A stretch of DNA of 64,000 nt from Agrobacterium fabrum str. C58 (GCF_000092025.1 NC_003062.2:2354001-2418000); one strand, 5' to 3'. Shown: positions 1-8,280, counted from the first letter of the stretch. Notes: generated from the sequence alone by a model not told the origin. Translations and numbers: made by a program.

Positions 1-270
1 GGAGGGAAGCACGGTATCGATGCGCGAGACCGCCTCACGCAGGCCGCCATCGTGGTGGATCAGTTCGGCACCGAAATTGCTGGCGATCTGGCGAAGATGG
101 GCAACCTGACAGTCACGGCCGCCAACATAAAGAAAGCTCTTCGGACCGGAAAGCTGCTGTTCGGCCACGTCCCTTTCAGGTTGAGGCGCGCCCTTACCCT
201 GCTTGCCGCCGCGTTCGGCTTTCTTCTTTTCCTTGCGTGCCATTCCCTCACCTGCCGGTTGATTTTTCAT
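1..270 (-). CDS. DUF2325 domain protein (3' end outside window)
   Basis: Open frame entering from the left edge and read leftwards; only the first 90 codons are present. The N-terminus (about 35 residues) is very basic and hydrophilic (MARKEKKKAERGGKQGKG). It is followed by FLYVGGRDCQVAHLRQIASN and a segment ending in HHDGGLREAVSRID, which is the start of a DUF2325 domain. DUF2325 proteins are small, poorly characterised, and often found beside Fnr- or Nif-type regulators in alphaproteobacteria. The start could be the ATG at 270 or the ATG at 243. The latter has an AGGTGAGG stretch directly upstream and begins the lysine-rich stretch, so it may be the true one. It is transcribed in the same direction as the RutR-type gene upstream. 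No function can be assigned beyond the domain. Confidence 0.7.
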   Translation of the reverse strand, partial: MKNQPAGEGMARKEKKKAERGGKQGKGAPQPERDVAEQQLSGPKSFLYVGGRDCQVAHLRQIASNFGAELIHHDGGLREAVSRIDTVLPS

Positions 271-404
271 GCCCCGATCTTCGGGCCCCATAAGCGGGAT
301 GCCGGCACCATAATAAAGATGAGTTTTGGAGTAAAGTATAAAGGTGATGATTTTCCTCATGTTTATGCAGAAAGAATGGATCACCTGTTCGTGAGCCCTG
401 GCTT

Positions 405-1046
405 TCAGCCGCTGATGCGCAATCCGCCCATGAAAAGCTGCTCCAGATGCCGGGCCGCATCCTCGAAACGACCGTCGCCACCGTGTTTGTCACCCAGCAC
501 GGCGCGCACCTGCACGTCGAAATCCGCATAATGCTGGGTGGTCGACCAGATCGAGAAGATCAGATGGTAAGGATCGCATTTGGCCATCCGCCCCGCCTTG
601 ATCCAGGCGCGGATCACCTCGGCCTTTTCATCCACCAGTTGTTTGAGCGGGCCTTTCAGTTCATCCTCTATATGCGGCGCACCCTGCAGGATTTCATTGG
701 CGAAGAGCCGGCTTTCACGCGGAAAATCCCGCGACATTTCCAGCTTGCGGCGAATATAGGAGCGGATTTCGCTTTCGGGATTGCCTTCGGCGTCAAAGGC
801 GCGCAGCGGATCGAGCCACGTATCCAGCACCCGTTCGATCAGGGCGCGATGCATCGCTTCCTTGGTGCGGAAATAATAAAGCACGTTCGGTTTCGACATG
901 CCGGCCGCCTCGGCAATCTGGTCGATGGTGGAACCACGGAAGCCATTGGTGGAAAACACACTGAGCGCAGCCTCGAGAATCGTTTCCTGCTTCTCTTCCT
1001 GAATGCGGGTCCGCTTCTGGGTTTTCGCTGCTCGCGGTATGGCCAT
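405..1046 (-). CDS. rutR: RutR-like TetR-family pyrimidine regulator
   Basis: 213 aa TetR-family regulator. Residues about 18-65 form the DNA-binding helices (ILEAALSVFSTNGF ... IDQIAEAAGMSKPNVLYYF), followed by a helical ligand domain of the YcdC/RutR type. E. coli RutR binds uracil or thymine and represses pyrimidine-degradation genes. Here the gene is divergent from an amidohydrolase/dihydropyrimidinase operon, and the 260-bp gap holds a close match to the RutR operator. I infer that it represses both directions and is relieved by pyrimidines. Length is normal for the family, and the ATG start precedes a basic stretch typical of RutR. The alternative is a generic TetR regulator of the same operon; the operator match makes RutR the better call. 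Confidence 0.87.
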   Translation of the reverse strand: MAIPRAAKTQKRTRIQEEKQETILEAALSVFSTNGFRGSTIDQIAEAAGMSKPNVLYYFRTKEAMHRALIERVLDTWLDPLRAFDAEGNPESEIRSYIRRKLEMSRDFPRESRLFANEILQGAPHIEDELKGPLKQLVDEKAEVIRAWIKAGRMAKCDPYHLIFSIWSTTQHYADFDVQVRAVLGDKHGGDGRFEDAARHLEQLFMGGLRISG

Positions 1047-1181
1047 ACTCTGCTCTCTGTTTCTTTTCAGTGCAATTGCCGATACAGTATGCTTAAAAAA
1101 TAATCTGCGCGTACAGTTTAGGCAAAATTAGTGCGATTCGTCACGAAAATCTCTTGCTGACGCCATCGCGAATTTGCAATG

Positions 1182-1197
1182 TTTACCAGCCGGTCAA
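1182..1197. promoter_or_regulatory. Candidate RutR operator
   Basis: TTTACCAGCCGGTCAA is a 16-bp imperfect palindrome matching the E. coli RutR consensus TTGACCANNTGGTCAA at 12 of 14 specified bases. It lies 136 bp upstream of rutR and 110 bp upstream of the amidohydrolase start, inside the shared divergent promoter region. Known consensus plus context make it a likely operator, but binding is inferred. Confidence 0.7.
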
Positions 1198-1306
1198 TTT
1201 ATCCACCATCGCCATCTTTAGGCAATGGCTGTTATCTTAGCCGGCAAAAACGGGAACGGCACAAGCTTTGCTTCGATAAAAACAAAACGGGTGAGGACTA
1301 CACTTC

Positions 1307-2554
1307 ATGACGGCGGGTAAAAACTTGACGGTCAATGGCGACCGTCTGTGGGACAGTCTGATGGACATGGCGAAAATCGGCCCCGGCATTGCCGGCGGCA
1401 ATAATCGCCGCACGCTGACGGACGAAGATGCGGAAGGCCGCAGCCTGTTCAAGAGCTGGTGCGAAGCGGCCGGCCTGACGATGGGCGTCGACCGCATGGG
1501 AACCATGTTCGCCACCCGCCCCGGCGAGGATCCGGACGCGCTGCCGGTCTATATCGGCAGCCATCTCGACACCCAGCCGACCGGCGGCAAGTTCGATGGC
1601 GTGCTTGGTGTGCTGGCTGGACTGGAAGTCGTCCGCAGCCTGAACGATCTCAACATAAAGACGAAACACCCTATTGTCGTCACCAACTGGTCCAATGAGG
1701 AAGGCGCGCGCTTTGCCCCGGCCATGCTGGCCTCCGGCGTCTTCGCCGGCATTCACGATCTCGATTACGCCTATAGCCGCACCGATACCGACGGCAAGAC
1801 CTATGGCGACGAGCTGAAGCGCATCGGCTGGCTGGGCGAAGAAGAGGTGGGCGCCCGCAGGATGCATGCCTATTTCGAATATCATATCGAGCAGGGGCCG
1901 ATCCTCGAGGCCGAAGGCAAGCAGATCGGCGTCGTTACCCATGGTCAGGGTCTGTGGTGGCTGGAAGTGACGCTGACCGGCAAGGAAGCCCATACCGGCT
2001 CGACGCCGATGGCGATGCGCGTCAATGCCGGCCTTGCCGCCGCCCGCATCCTCGAAAAGGTTCAGGAAGTGGCGATGGCCCACCAGCCGGGTGCCGTTGC
2101 CGGCGTCGGCCAGATGATCTTCACACCCAATTCGCGTAACGTGCTGCCCGGCAAGGTGGTTTTCACCATCGATCTTCGAACCCCTTCGCAGGCAAAGCTC
2201 GACAACATGCGCGCCATCTTCGAGCGCGAGGTGCCTGTTATCGCCGAAGAACTCGGCGTCGGCTGCTCGATCGAAGCCATCGGCCATTTCGATCCCGTCA
2301 CCTTCGATCCGGTGCTGGTCGGGCGCGTGCGCTCTGCCGCCGAAAGACTGGGTTACACCCACATGGACATCATCTCCGGCGCCGGCCACGATGCCTGCTG
2401 GACGGCAAGGGTCGCTCCATCAACCATGATCTTTTGCCCCTGCGTGGGTGGGCTTTCCCATAACGAGGCGGAAGAAATTTCGCCGGAATGGGCCGCCGCC
2501 GGCTGCGACGTGCTGCTGCATGCGGTGCTGGAGACTGCGGAGATCGTGCAATGA
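1307..2554 (+). CDS. hyuC: N-carbamoyl-beta-alanine amidohydrolase (beta-ureidopropionase)
   Basis: 415 aa M20-family metallo-amidohydrolase. It hydrolyses N-carbamoyl-beta-alanine (and often N-carbamoyl amino acids) to the amino acid, CO2 and ammonia, the last step of reductive pyrimidine breakdown, in the cytosol. Metal-binding residues are visible: His86 and Asp97 in GSHLDTQPTGGKFDG, the Glu131-Glu132 pair in NWSNEEGARF, His193 in YHIEQGP, and a C-terminal SHNEAE histidine. The central GKEAHTGSTPM segment belongs to the dimerisation lid. The preceding GGGTGAGGA is a fair ribosome site. Its stop overlaps the next start (ATGA), so it is translationally coupled to dihydropyrimidinase. A biochemically studied A. 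tumefaciens beta-carbamoylase belongs to this family. An allantoate amidohydrolase role is possible but the neighbour argues against it. Confidence 0.92.
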   Translation: MTAGKNLTVNGDRLWDSLMDMAKIGPGIAGGNNRRTLTDEDAEGRSLFKSWCEAAGLTMGVDRMGTMFATRPGEDPDALPVYIGSHLDTQPTGGKFDGVLGVLAGLEVVRSLNDLNIKTKHPIVVTNWSNEEGARFAPAMLASGVFAGIHDLDYAYSRTDTDGKTYGDELKRIGWLGEEEVGARRMHAYFEYHIEQGPILEAEGKQIGVVTHGQGLWWLEVTLTGKEAHTGSTPMAMRVNAGLAAARILEKVQEVAMAHQPGAVAGVGQMIFTPNSRNVLPGKVVFTIDLRTPSQAKLDNMRAIFEREVPVIAEELGVGCSIEAIGHFDPVTFDPVLVGRVRSAAERLGYTHMDIISGAGHDACWTARVAPSTMIFCPCVGGLSHNEAEEISPEWAAAGCDVLLHAVLETAEIVQ

Positions 2555-4008
2555 TCGCCACCATCATCAAAAACGGCACCATCGTCACCGCCGACCTCAC
2601 CTACAAGGCAGACATCAGGATCGAAGGCGGCAGGATCACTGAGATCGGCCCTGATCTGACCGGCGGCACGATCCTCGATGCCACGGAATGTTACATCATG
2701 CCGGGCGGCATCGATCCGCATGTGCATCTGGAAATGCCCTTCATGGGCACCTATTCCGCCGACGATTTCGAGAGCGGCACGCGCGCCGCCCTTGCCGGCG
2801 GCACCACCATGGTGGTGGATTTCTGCCTGCCCGATCCCGGCCAGTCGCTTCTCGATGCCCTGCAGAGATGGGACAACAAGGCGACGCGCGCCAATTGCGA
2901 TTATTCCTTCCACATGGCGGTTACCTGGTGGGGCGAGCGGGTCTTCAACGAGATGAAGACGGTGGTTCAGGAAAAAGGCATCAACTCGTTCAAGCACTTC
3001 ATGGCCTATAAGGGCGCGCTGATGGTAAATGACGACGAGATGTTCGCCTCCTTCTCGCGCTGTGCGGAACTCGGCGCCATTCCCTTCGTGCATGCGGAAA
3101 ACGGCGATATCGTCGCGCAGATGCAGGAAAAACTGATGGCCGAGGGCAATGTCGGCCCGGAGGCGCATGCCTATTCCCGGCCTCCCTCCGTGGAAGGCGA
3201 AGCGACCAACCGCGCCATCATCATTGCCGACATGGCCGGCGCCCCGCTTTATGTCGTCCACACATCCTGCGAGCAGGCGCATGAAGCCATCCGCCGCGCG
3301 CGCCAGAATGGCATGCGCGTTTATGGCGAACCGCTGATCCAGCACCTGATCCTCGATGAAAGTGAATATGCCAATGCCGATTGGGATCATGCCGCCCGGC
3401 GGGTCATGTCGCCACCCTTCCGCAACCGGCAACACCAGGACAGCCTCTGGGCGGGTCTTGCCTCCGGCTCGCTGCAATGCGTGGCGACCGACCATTGCGC
3501 CTTCACCACCGAGCAGAAACGCTTCGGCCTTGGTGATTTCCGCAAGATACCGAACGGCACCGGCGGGCTGGAAGATCGCATGCCGCTGCTCTGGACCCAT
3601 GGCGTCGCGACCGGCCGGCTGACGATGAATGAATTTGTCGCCGTCACCTCCACCAATATTGCGAAGATCCTCAACATCTATCCGAGAAAGGGCGCGATCC
3701 TCGTCGGCAGCGATGCCGATATCGTCGTCTGGGACCCGGCGCTGGAAAAGACCATCAGCGCCGCAAGCCAGCAATCGGCCATCGATTACAACGTGTTCGA
3801 AGGGCAGAAGGTGAAGGGCCTGCCTCGCTACACCCTGTCGCGCGGCCTCGTCAGTGTCGAGGAAGGCACCATCGAAACACAGGAAGGCCATGGCCAATTC
3901 GTGGCCCGCGATCCCTATCCCGCCGTCAGCCGGGCGCTTTCCACCTGGAAGGAACTCGTTTCGCCGCGCAAGGTGGAACGCACAGGCATTCCGGCATCGG
4001 GCGTGTGA
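2551..4008 (+). CDS. hydA: Dihydropyrimidinase (D-hydantoinase)
   Basis: 485 aa cyclic amidohydrolase opening dihydrouracil, dihydrothymine or hydantoin rings to N-carbamoyl products, the substrates of the preceding enzyme. Binuclear-metal ligands are visible: His57 and His59 in GGIDPHVH, the carbamylated Lys154 in FMAYKG, His181 in VHAENGD, a second histidine in VVHTSCEQAH, and the aspartate in VATDHCAF. Length is typical (about 480 aa). I chose the ATG at 2551, which overlaps the upstream stop by 4 nt, rather than frames extending further upstream. The stop is next to the Nudix start, so this is the second gene of a tightly packed operon. Dihydropyrimidine dehydrogenase, needed for the first step, is not in this window. 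Confidence 0.93.
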   Translation: MIATIIKNGTIVTADLTYKADIRIEGGRITEIGPDLTGGTILDATECYIMPGGIDPHVHLEMPFMGTYSADDFESGTRAALAGGTTMVVDFCLPDPGQSLLDALQRWDNKATRANCDYSFHMAVTWWGERVFNEMKTVVQEKGINSFKHFMAYKGALMVNDDEMFASFSRCAELGAIPFVHAENGDIVAQMQEKLMAEGNVGPEAHAYSRPPSVEGEATNRAIIIADMAGAPLYVVHTSCEQAHEAIRRARQNGMRVYGEPLIQHLILDESEYANADWDHAARRVMSPPFRNRQHQDSLWAGLASGSLQCVATDHCAFTTEQKRFGLGDFRKIPNGTGGLEDRMPLLWTHGVATGRLTMNEFVAVTSTNIAKILNIYPRKGAILVGSDADIVVWDPALEKTISAASQQSAIDYNVFEGQKVKGLPRYTLSRGLVSVEEGTIETQEGHGQFVARDPYPAVSRALSTWKELVSPRKVERTGIPASGV

Positions 4009-4010
4009 CC

Positions 4011-4448
4011 ATGAGCAGCGAGCCGAAACGCGAAATCCTCATCGCCGCCGCCATTCTCCTCAACGAACGACGGCAGATGCTTGTGGTGCGCAAGCGCGGC
4101 ACCACGCAGTTCATGCAGCCGGGCGGCAAGATCGATCCGGGCGAAACGCCGGAGCAGGCGCTGCACCGCGAACTGGCCGAGGAAATCGGCCTGACGCTGC
4201 CGAAAAATGCCGTTCGTTATGAGGGCATCTTTCGCGAGGAAGCCGCCAATGAGCCCGGCGCCGATGTCGTCGCCCATGCCTTCAGCGCCAGACTTCATTC
4301 CGAGGTCGTGCCGCAGGCGGAAATCGAGGAAGTGCGCTGGCTCGACCTCGACCACCACCCCGGCGTGATGATTGCCAGACTGACGGAAACCCAGATGCTG
4401 CCGCTGGCGCGCGCGGCACTTACGGAAAGCGACAATCAGCCAAGATGA
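4011..4448 (+). CDS. Nudix hydrolase
   Basis: 145 aa protein with a complete Nudix box: GGKIDPGETPEQAL followed by HRELAEEIGL, which contains the REXXEE metal-binding core. Nudix enzymes hydrolyse nucleoside diphosphates linked to another moiety, producing NMP-type products; the substrate cannot be read from sequence. It starts at ATG 4011 (a GTG at 4005 overlapping the previous stop is also possible) and its stop overlaps the ABC ATPase start (ATGA). It is therefore embedded between the pyrimidine-degrading enzymes and their likely importer. A house-cleaning role on pyrimidine-derived or damaged nucleotides is an inference from context only. Confidence 0.85.
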   Translation: MSSEPKREILIAAAILLNERRQMLVVRKRGTTQFMQPGGKIDPGETPEQALHRELAEEIGLTLPKNAVRYEGIFREEAANEPGADVVAHAFSARLHSEVVPQAEIEEVRWLDLDHHPGVMIARLTETQMLPLARAALTESDNQPR

Positions 4449-5239
4449 ACCAGGCCTCTCCCTATTCCGTCGTTTCCGCCAGAAAACTGGGCCTCACCTT
4501 CGAAACGGGGGATGGCCCGGTCCACGCCTTGTCGGATGTCGATCTCGATGTAAAAAAGGGCGATTTCGTCTCCTTCATCGGCCCTTCCGGCTGCGGCAAG
4601 ACCACCTTCCTGCGGGTCATAGCCGATCTTGAAAAACACACGTCAGGCGAAATCACCGTCAACGGCACGACGCCGGAAAACGCCCGCAAGGACCGGTCCT
4701 ACGGTTACGTCTTTCAGGCCGCCGCACTTTACCCGTGGCGCAGCATCGAAAAGAACATCGCCCTGCCGCTCGAAATCATGGGGTATAGCAAGGCCGAACA
4801 GCGCGAGCGCATCGACCGCACGATGGACCTCGTCAACCTCACCGGTTTCGGCAAGAAATATCCGTGGCAGCTTTCCGGCGGCATGCAGCAGCGCGCCTCC
4901 ATCGCCCGCGCGCTCGCCTTCGATGCCGACCTGCTGTTGATGGACGAGCCCTTCGGGGCGTTGGACGAGATCGTCCGCGATCATCTGAACGAGCAACTGC
5001 TGAAACTCTGGGATACGACCGGCAAGACCATCTGTTTCGTCACTCATTCCATTCCCGAAGCGGTCTATCTCTCGACCAGGATCGTCGTCATGTCGCCGCG
5101 GCCTGGACGAGTGACCGATGTGATCGAATCCACCCTGCCGCGGGAAAGGCCGCTGGAAATCCGCGAGACGCCGGAGTTTCTGGCGATTGCGCACCGCGTG
5201 CGCGAAGGGTTGAAGGCGGGGCATGGCTATGAGGGGTGA
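4445..5239 (+). CDS. ABC importer ATPase, NitT/TauT type
   Basis: 264 aa ATPase of the nitrate/taurine/thiamine-precursor importer family. Walker A is GPSGCGKTT near residue 46, the signature is LSGGMQQR near 144, and Walker B is LLLMDEPFGALDE near 164, followed by the H-loop FVTHS. It energises the two permeases and binding protein that follow. Start ATG 4445 overlaps the Nudix stop. A 155-bp palindromic repeat then separates it from the first permease gene. By context the imported substrate is a pyrimidine, dihydropyrimidine or hydantoin; related ThiXYZ systems import formylaminopyrimidine. Confidence 0.88.
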   Translation: MNQASPYSVVSARKLGLTFETGDGPVHALSDVDLDVKKGDFVSFIGPSGCGKTTFLRVIADLEKHTSGEITVNGTTPENARKDRSYGYVFQAAALYPWRSIEKNIALPLEIMGYSKAEQRERIDRTMDLVNLTGFGKKYPWQLSGGMQQRASIARALAFDADLLLMDEPFGALDEIVRDHLNEQLLKLWDTTGKTICFVTHSIPEAVYLSTRIVVMSPRPGRVTDVIESTLPRERPLEIRETPEFLAIAHRVREGLKAGHGYEG

Positions 5240-5255
5240 GGTTGGCGCCAGCATT

Positions 5256-5410
5256 CCCCCCCTCTGCCCTGCCGGGCATCTCCCCCACAAGGGGGGAGAT
5301 CGGCAAGCGGCGCTACCACCGCTTCATTCGCAAACAATGAGATGGACAAAACGGGACGGCATATCGATCTCCCCCCTTGTGGGGGAGATGTCCGGCAGGA
5401 CAGAGGGGGG
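5256..5410. repeat. Intergenic palindromic repeat, family C (copy 1)
   Basis: About 155 bp beginning CCCCCCTCTGCCCTGCCGGG and ending in its near inverse complement, with an internal palindrome (CTCCCCCACAAGGGGGGAGAT ... ATCTCCCCCCTTGTGGGGGAG, in part). Five other copies occur in this window at 26.2, 29.9, 47.4, 57.4 and 62.2 kb. This copy sits inside the ABC operon, between the ATPase and first permease. It resembles rhizobial RIME-type intergenic elements. Confidence 0.85.
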
Positions 5411-5473
5411 TAAACGGCACCCCCGGAGTGAGCGTAAACCCCACCCACAGAGCAAGTGTCGGAGCGAAACACC

Positions 5474-6349
5474 ATGACCCTCCTCCGCCACCGCATCCTC
5501 CCCATCCTCACCGTCCTCCTCGCCATCCTCATCCTCTGGCACCTCGCAGTCATCTATCTCAACATGCCCTTCGCCCGCGACCAGGCCACCCGCGCCGGCC
5601 AGACACCGGGTTTCTTCCAACTCCTGCCGCAGACCTTCGCGCAGGAGCGCCCGGTCCTGCCCGCCCCGCACCAGATTGCCGCCGAACTCTGGGACACGAC
5701 CGTCAACAAGGCCATCACCTCCAAGCGCAGTCTGATCTATCACGCCGGCATCACGCTTTCGGCCACCCTGCTCGGTTTCGCCATCGGCGCCGTTCTCGGC
5801 ATCCTGCTTGCCGTCGCCATCATCCATAATCGCGCCATGGATCGCTCCGTCATGCCGTGGATCATCGCCAGCCAGACGATCCCCATCCTCGCCATTGCGC
5901 CGATGATCATCGTCGTCTTGAACTCCATCGGCATTTCCGGGCTGTTGCCCAAGGCGCTGATTTCCACCTATCTCTCCTTCTTCCCCATCGTGGTCGGCAT
6001 GGTGAAGGGCCTCAGAAGCCCCGAAACCCTCCAGCTCGATCTCATGCACACCTATAATGCCTCACCGGCGCAGATATTCTGGAAGCTGCGCTGGCCTTCG
6101 GCGCTACCCTATCTCTTCACCTCGCTGAAGATCGCCATTGCCATCGCGCTGGTCGGCGCCATCGTCGGGGAATTGCCGACAGGCGCCGTCGCCGGTCTGG
6201 GCGCGCGGCTGCTCTCCGGCTCCTATTACGGCCAGACGGTGCAGATATGGGCGGCGTTGTTCATGGCCGCCGGTGTTGCGGCGCTGCTGGTGTCGATCAT
6301 CGGCATTGCCCACGCCGCGGTGCTGAAAAGAATGGGAGCACGGCCATGA
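5474..6349 (+). CDS. ABC importer permease (BPD_transp_1), first
   Basis: 291 aa inner-membrane permease with an N-terminal hydrophobic helix (residues about 7-27), a periplasmic stretch and about five further helices. The EAA-type cytoplasmic loop is near DLMHTYNASPAQIFWKLRWP, which contacts the ATPase. The ATG at 5474 is preferred because GGAG lies 8-9 nt upstream; a GTG 18 nt earlier would bury that site. Its stop overlaps the start of the second permease (ATGA), so the two are likely a coupled heterodimer. It belongs to the NitT/TauT/ThiX permease family. Confidence 0.87.
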   Translation: MTLLRHRILPILTVLLAILILWHLAVIYLNMPFARDQATRAGQTPGFFQLLPQTFAQERPVLPAPHQIAAELWDTTVNKAITSKRSLIYHAGITLSATLLGFAIGAVLGILLAVAIIHNRAMDRSVMPWIIASQTIPILAIAPMIIVVLNSIGISGLLPKALISTYLSFFPIVVGMVKGLRSPETLQLDLMHTYNASPAQIFWKLRWPSALPYLFTSLKIAIAIALVGAIVGELPTGAVAGLGARLLSGSYYGQTVQIWAALFMAAGVAALLVSIIGIAHAAVLKRMGARP

Positions 6350-7218
6350 CGAACCCCTCTTGGTTTATCGGCGCGATCCTTTTCTGGCTTGCCGCCTGGG
6401 CCTTCAACGAATGGCTGGTGCGTCGCAATTTCACCTCTTCCTTGGCACAGCGCATCGGCCGCATTGCCGTGCCCCTTCTCTTTGGCCTTGCCCTTCTGGT
6501 GCTCTGGGAAGGCATCGTGCGTGGTTTTTCCGTGCCGCCCATCCTGCTGCCGGCCCCTAGCGCCATCCTCGCCCGTCTTGTCGGCTCGCTGCCGATCCTC
6601 TGGGCGGATTTCCGCCAGACTTTCCTCAAATCGGTGCTGACGGGCTATGTGCTGGGCTGCGGCCTCGGTTTCCTCGTCGCCATCCTCATCGACCGTTCGC
6701 CCTTCCTGCAGCGAGGACTTTTGCCCATCGGCAATTTCGTCTCCGCTTTGCCAGTGGTCGGCATTGCGCCGATCATGGTCATGTGGTTCGGTTTCGACTG
6801 GCAATCAAAAGTCGCCGTCGTCGTCATCATGACGTTTTTCCCCATGCTGGTGAACACGGTGCAGGGGCTTGCCGCTTCCAGCCACATGGAGCGCGACCTG
6901 ATGCGCACCTATGCCGCCGGCTGGGGGCAGACATTGCTGAAACTGCGACTGCCCGCCGCCTGGCCCTTCATCTTCAACGCGCTGAAGATCAATTCAACGC
7001 TGGCGCTGATCGGCGCCATCGTCGCGGAATTCTTCGGCACGCCCATCGTCGGCATGGGGTTCCGCATCTCGGCCGAAATGGGCCGCAGCAATGTCGATAT
7101 GGTCTGGGCCGAAATCGCCGTTGCGGCGCTTGCGGGCTCCGGCTTTTACGGTCTGGTGGCGCTCGCTGAGCGTGCCGTCACCTTCTGGCATCCGTCCGTC
7201 CGTGGGGGACGAACGTAA
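6346..7218 (+). CDS. ABC importer permease (BPD_transp_1), second
   Basis: 290 aa permease homologous to the previous one. It has two N-terminal helices (residues about 5-20 and 40-60), then the conserved core with an EAA loop at DLMRTYAAGWGQTLLKLRLP and the following helix pair. The start overlaps the preceding stop. The binding-protein gene follows after 21 bp with its own ribosome site. Having two distinct permease genes in one cassette is normal for this importer class and argues for a heterodimeric channel. Confidence 0.87.
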   Translation: MTNPSWFIGAILFWLAAWAFNEWLVRRNFTSSLAQRIGRIAVPLLFGLALLVLWEGIVRGFSVPPILLPAPSAILARLVGSLPILWADFRQTFLKSVLTGYVLGCGLGFLVAILIDRSPFLQRGLLPIGNFVSALPVVGIAPIMVMWFGFDWQSKVAVVVIMTFFPMLVNTVQGLAASSHMERDLMRTYAAGWGQTLLKLRLPAAWPFIFNALKINSTLALIGAIVAEFFGTPIVGMGFRISAEMGRSNVDMVWAEIAVAALAGSGFYGLVALAERAVTFWHPSVRGGRT

Positions 7219-7239
7219 ATAACGAAAAAGGGAACAGCG

Positions 7240-8232
7240 ATGAAAATGAAACTTGCCTCCATACTTCTTGCCGGCGCGTCAGTCCTGACCGCATTCGGAG
7301 CTCAAGCCACCGACAAGATCACCCTGCAGCTGAAATGGGTGACCCAGGCGCAGTTCGCCGGTTATTATGTCGCCAAGGACAAGGGCTTTTATGAAGCGGA
7401 AGGCCTTGATGTTGATATCAAGCCCGGCGGCCCGGATATTGCCCCCGCACAGGTTCTGGCCGGCGGTGGTGCTGACGTCATCGTCGACTGGATGCCGTCT
7501 GCACTGGCGACGCGCGAAAAGGGCGTGCCGCTCGTCAACATCGCCCAGCCGTTCAAGTCGTCAGGCATGATGCTGACCTGCCTCAAGGAAACCGGCATCA
7601 CCAAGCCGGAAGATTTCAAGGGCAAGACACTCGGCGTCTGGTTCTTCGGCAATGAATATCCGTTCCTGTCGTGGATGGCGCACCTGAAAATCCCGACCAC
7701 CGGCGGCGCGGATGGCGTTACCGTTCTGAAACAGGGCTTCAACGTCGATCCGCTGTTGCAGAAACAGGCCGCCTGCATTTCCACCATGACCTATAATGAA
7801 TATTGGCAGGTCATCGATGCCGGCATCAAGCCGGAAGAACTCGTTACCTTCAAATATGAGGCCGAAGGCGTGGCGACGCTGGAAGACGGGCTCTATGTTC
7901 TGGAAGACAAGCTCAAGGACGCCAAATTTAGGGAAGACTTGGTCAAATTCGTCCGCGCTTCCATGAAGGGCTGGAAGTGGGCCGAAGAACACCCTGACGA
8001 TGCCGCCGGTATCGTTCTCGAAAACGACGCCTCCGGCGCCCAGACCGAAAAGCACCAGAAGCGCATGATGGGCGAAGTCGCCAAGCTCACCGCCGGCTCG
8101 AAGGGCGCACTCGACAAGGCCGATTACGAGCGTACGGTAAAAACCCTGCTCGGCGGCGGCTCCGATCCTGTGATCACCAAGGAGCCGGCAGGCGCCTATA
8201 CGACCGAAATCACTGACGCGGCGCTGAAGTAG
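7240..8232 (+). CDS. ABC substrate-binding protein, NMT1/THI5-like
   Basis: 330 aa periplasmic protein with a cleavable signal peptide (MKMKLASILLAGASVLTAFG, cut after AQA near residue 23). The mature start ITLQLKWVTQAQFAGYYVAKD is characteristic of NMT1/ThiY-like proteins that bind pyrimidine-type ligands. The AAAAGGGAACAGCG before the ATG is a good ribosome site. It is the last gene of the operon, followed by a GC hairpin. I infer that it captures a pyrimidine or hydantoin for the hydrolases encoded upstream. Nitrate, taurine or riboflavin ligands are less likely because no matching enzymes are nearby. Confidence 0.85.
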   Translation: MKMKLASILLAGASVLTAFGAQATDKITLQLKWVTQAQFAGYYVAKDKGFYEAEGLDVDIKPGGPDIAPAQVLAGGGADVIVDWMPSALATREKGVPLVNIAQPFKSSGMMLTCLKETGITKPEDFKGKTLGVWFFGNEYPFLSWMAHLKIPTTGGADGVTVLKQGFNVDPLLQKQAACISTMTYNEYWQVIDAGIKPEELVTFKYEAEGVATLEDGLYVLEDKLKDAKFREDLVKFVRASMKGWKWAEEHPDDAAGIVLENDASGAQTEKHQKRMMGEVAKLTAGSKGALDKADYERTVKTLLGGGSDPVITKEPAGAYTTEITDAALK

Positions 8233-8257
8233 GCGAAGTGACGTCCGAATAATGGAG

Positions 8258-8280
8258 CGCGCGGGAGGTCCGCGCGTTCT
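8258..8280 (+). terminator. Hairpin terminator after pyrimidine ABC operon
   Basis: A perfect 7-bp stem (CGCGCGG/CCGCGCG) with a 5-nt loop is followed by a T-containing tail (TTCTGGTTT). It lies 26 bp after the binding-protein stop. Confidence 0.6.

Noticed and set aside
1117..1225. Direct repeat TTTAGGCAA at 1117 and 1217, exactly 100 bp apart
   Set aside because: Only 9 bp, in an AT-rich promoter gap; it does not resemble a known operator and may be chance.
2353..3897. Long open frame (over 500 codons) antisense to dihydropyrimidinase
   Set aside because: A GC-rich shadow of hydA; its translation has a low-complexity bias (Arg, His, Gly, Ala) and no domain, and the plus-strand gene has complete catalytic motifs.
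5256..5410. Repeat families considered as a CRISPR array
   Set aside because: The repeats are dispersed singletons of 90-180 bp with internal palindromes, not regularly spaced short repeats, and no cas genes are present.
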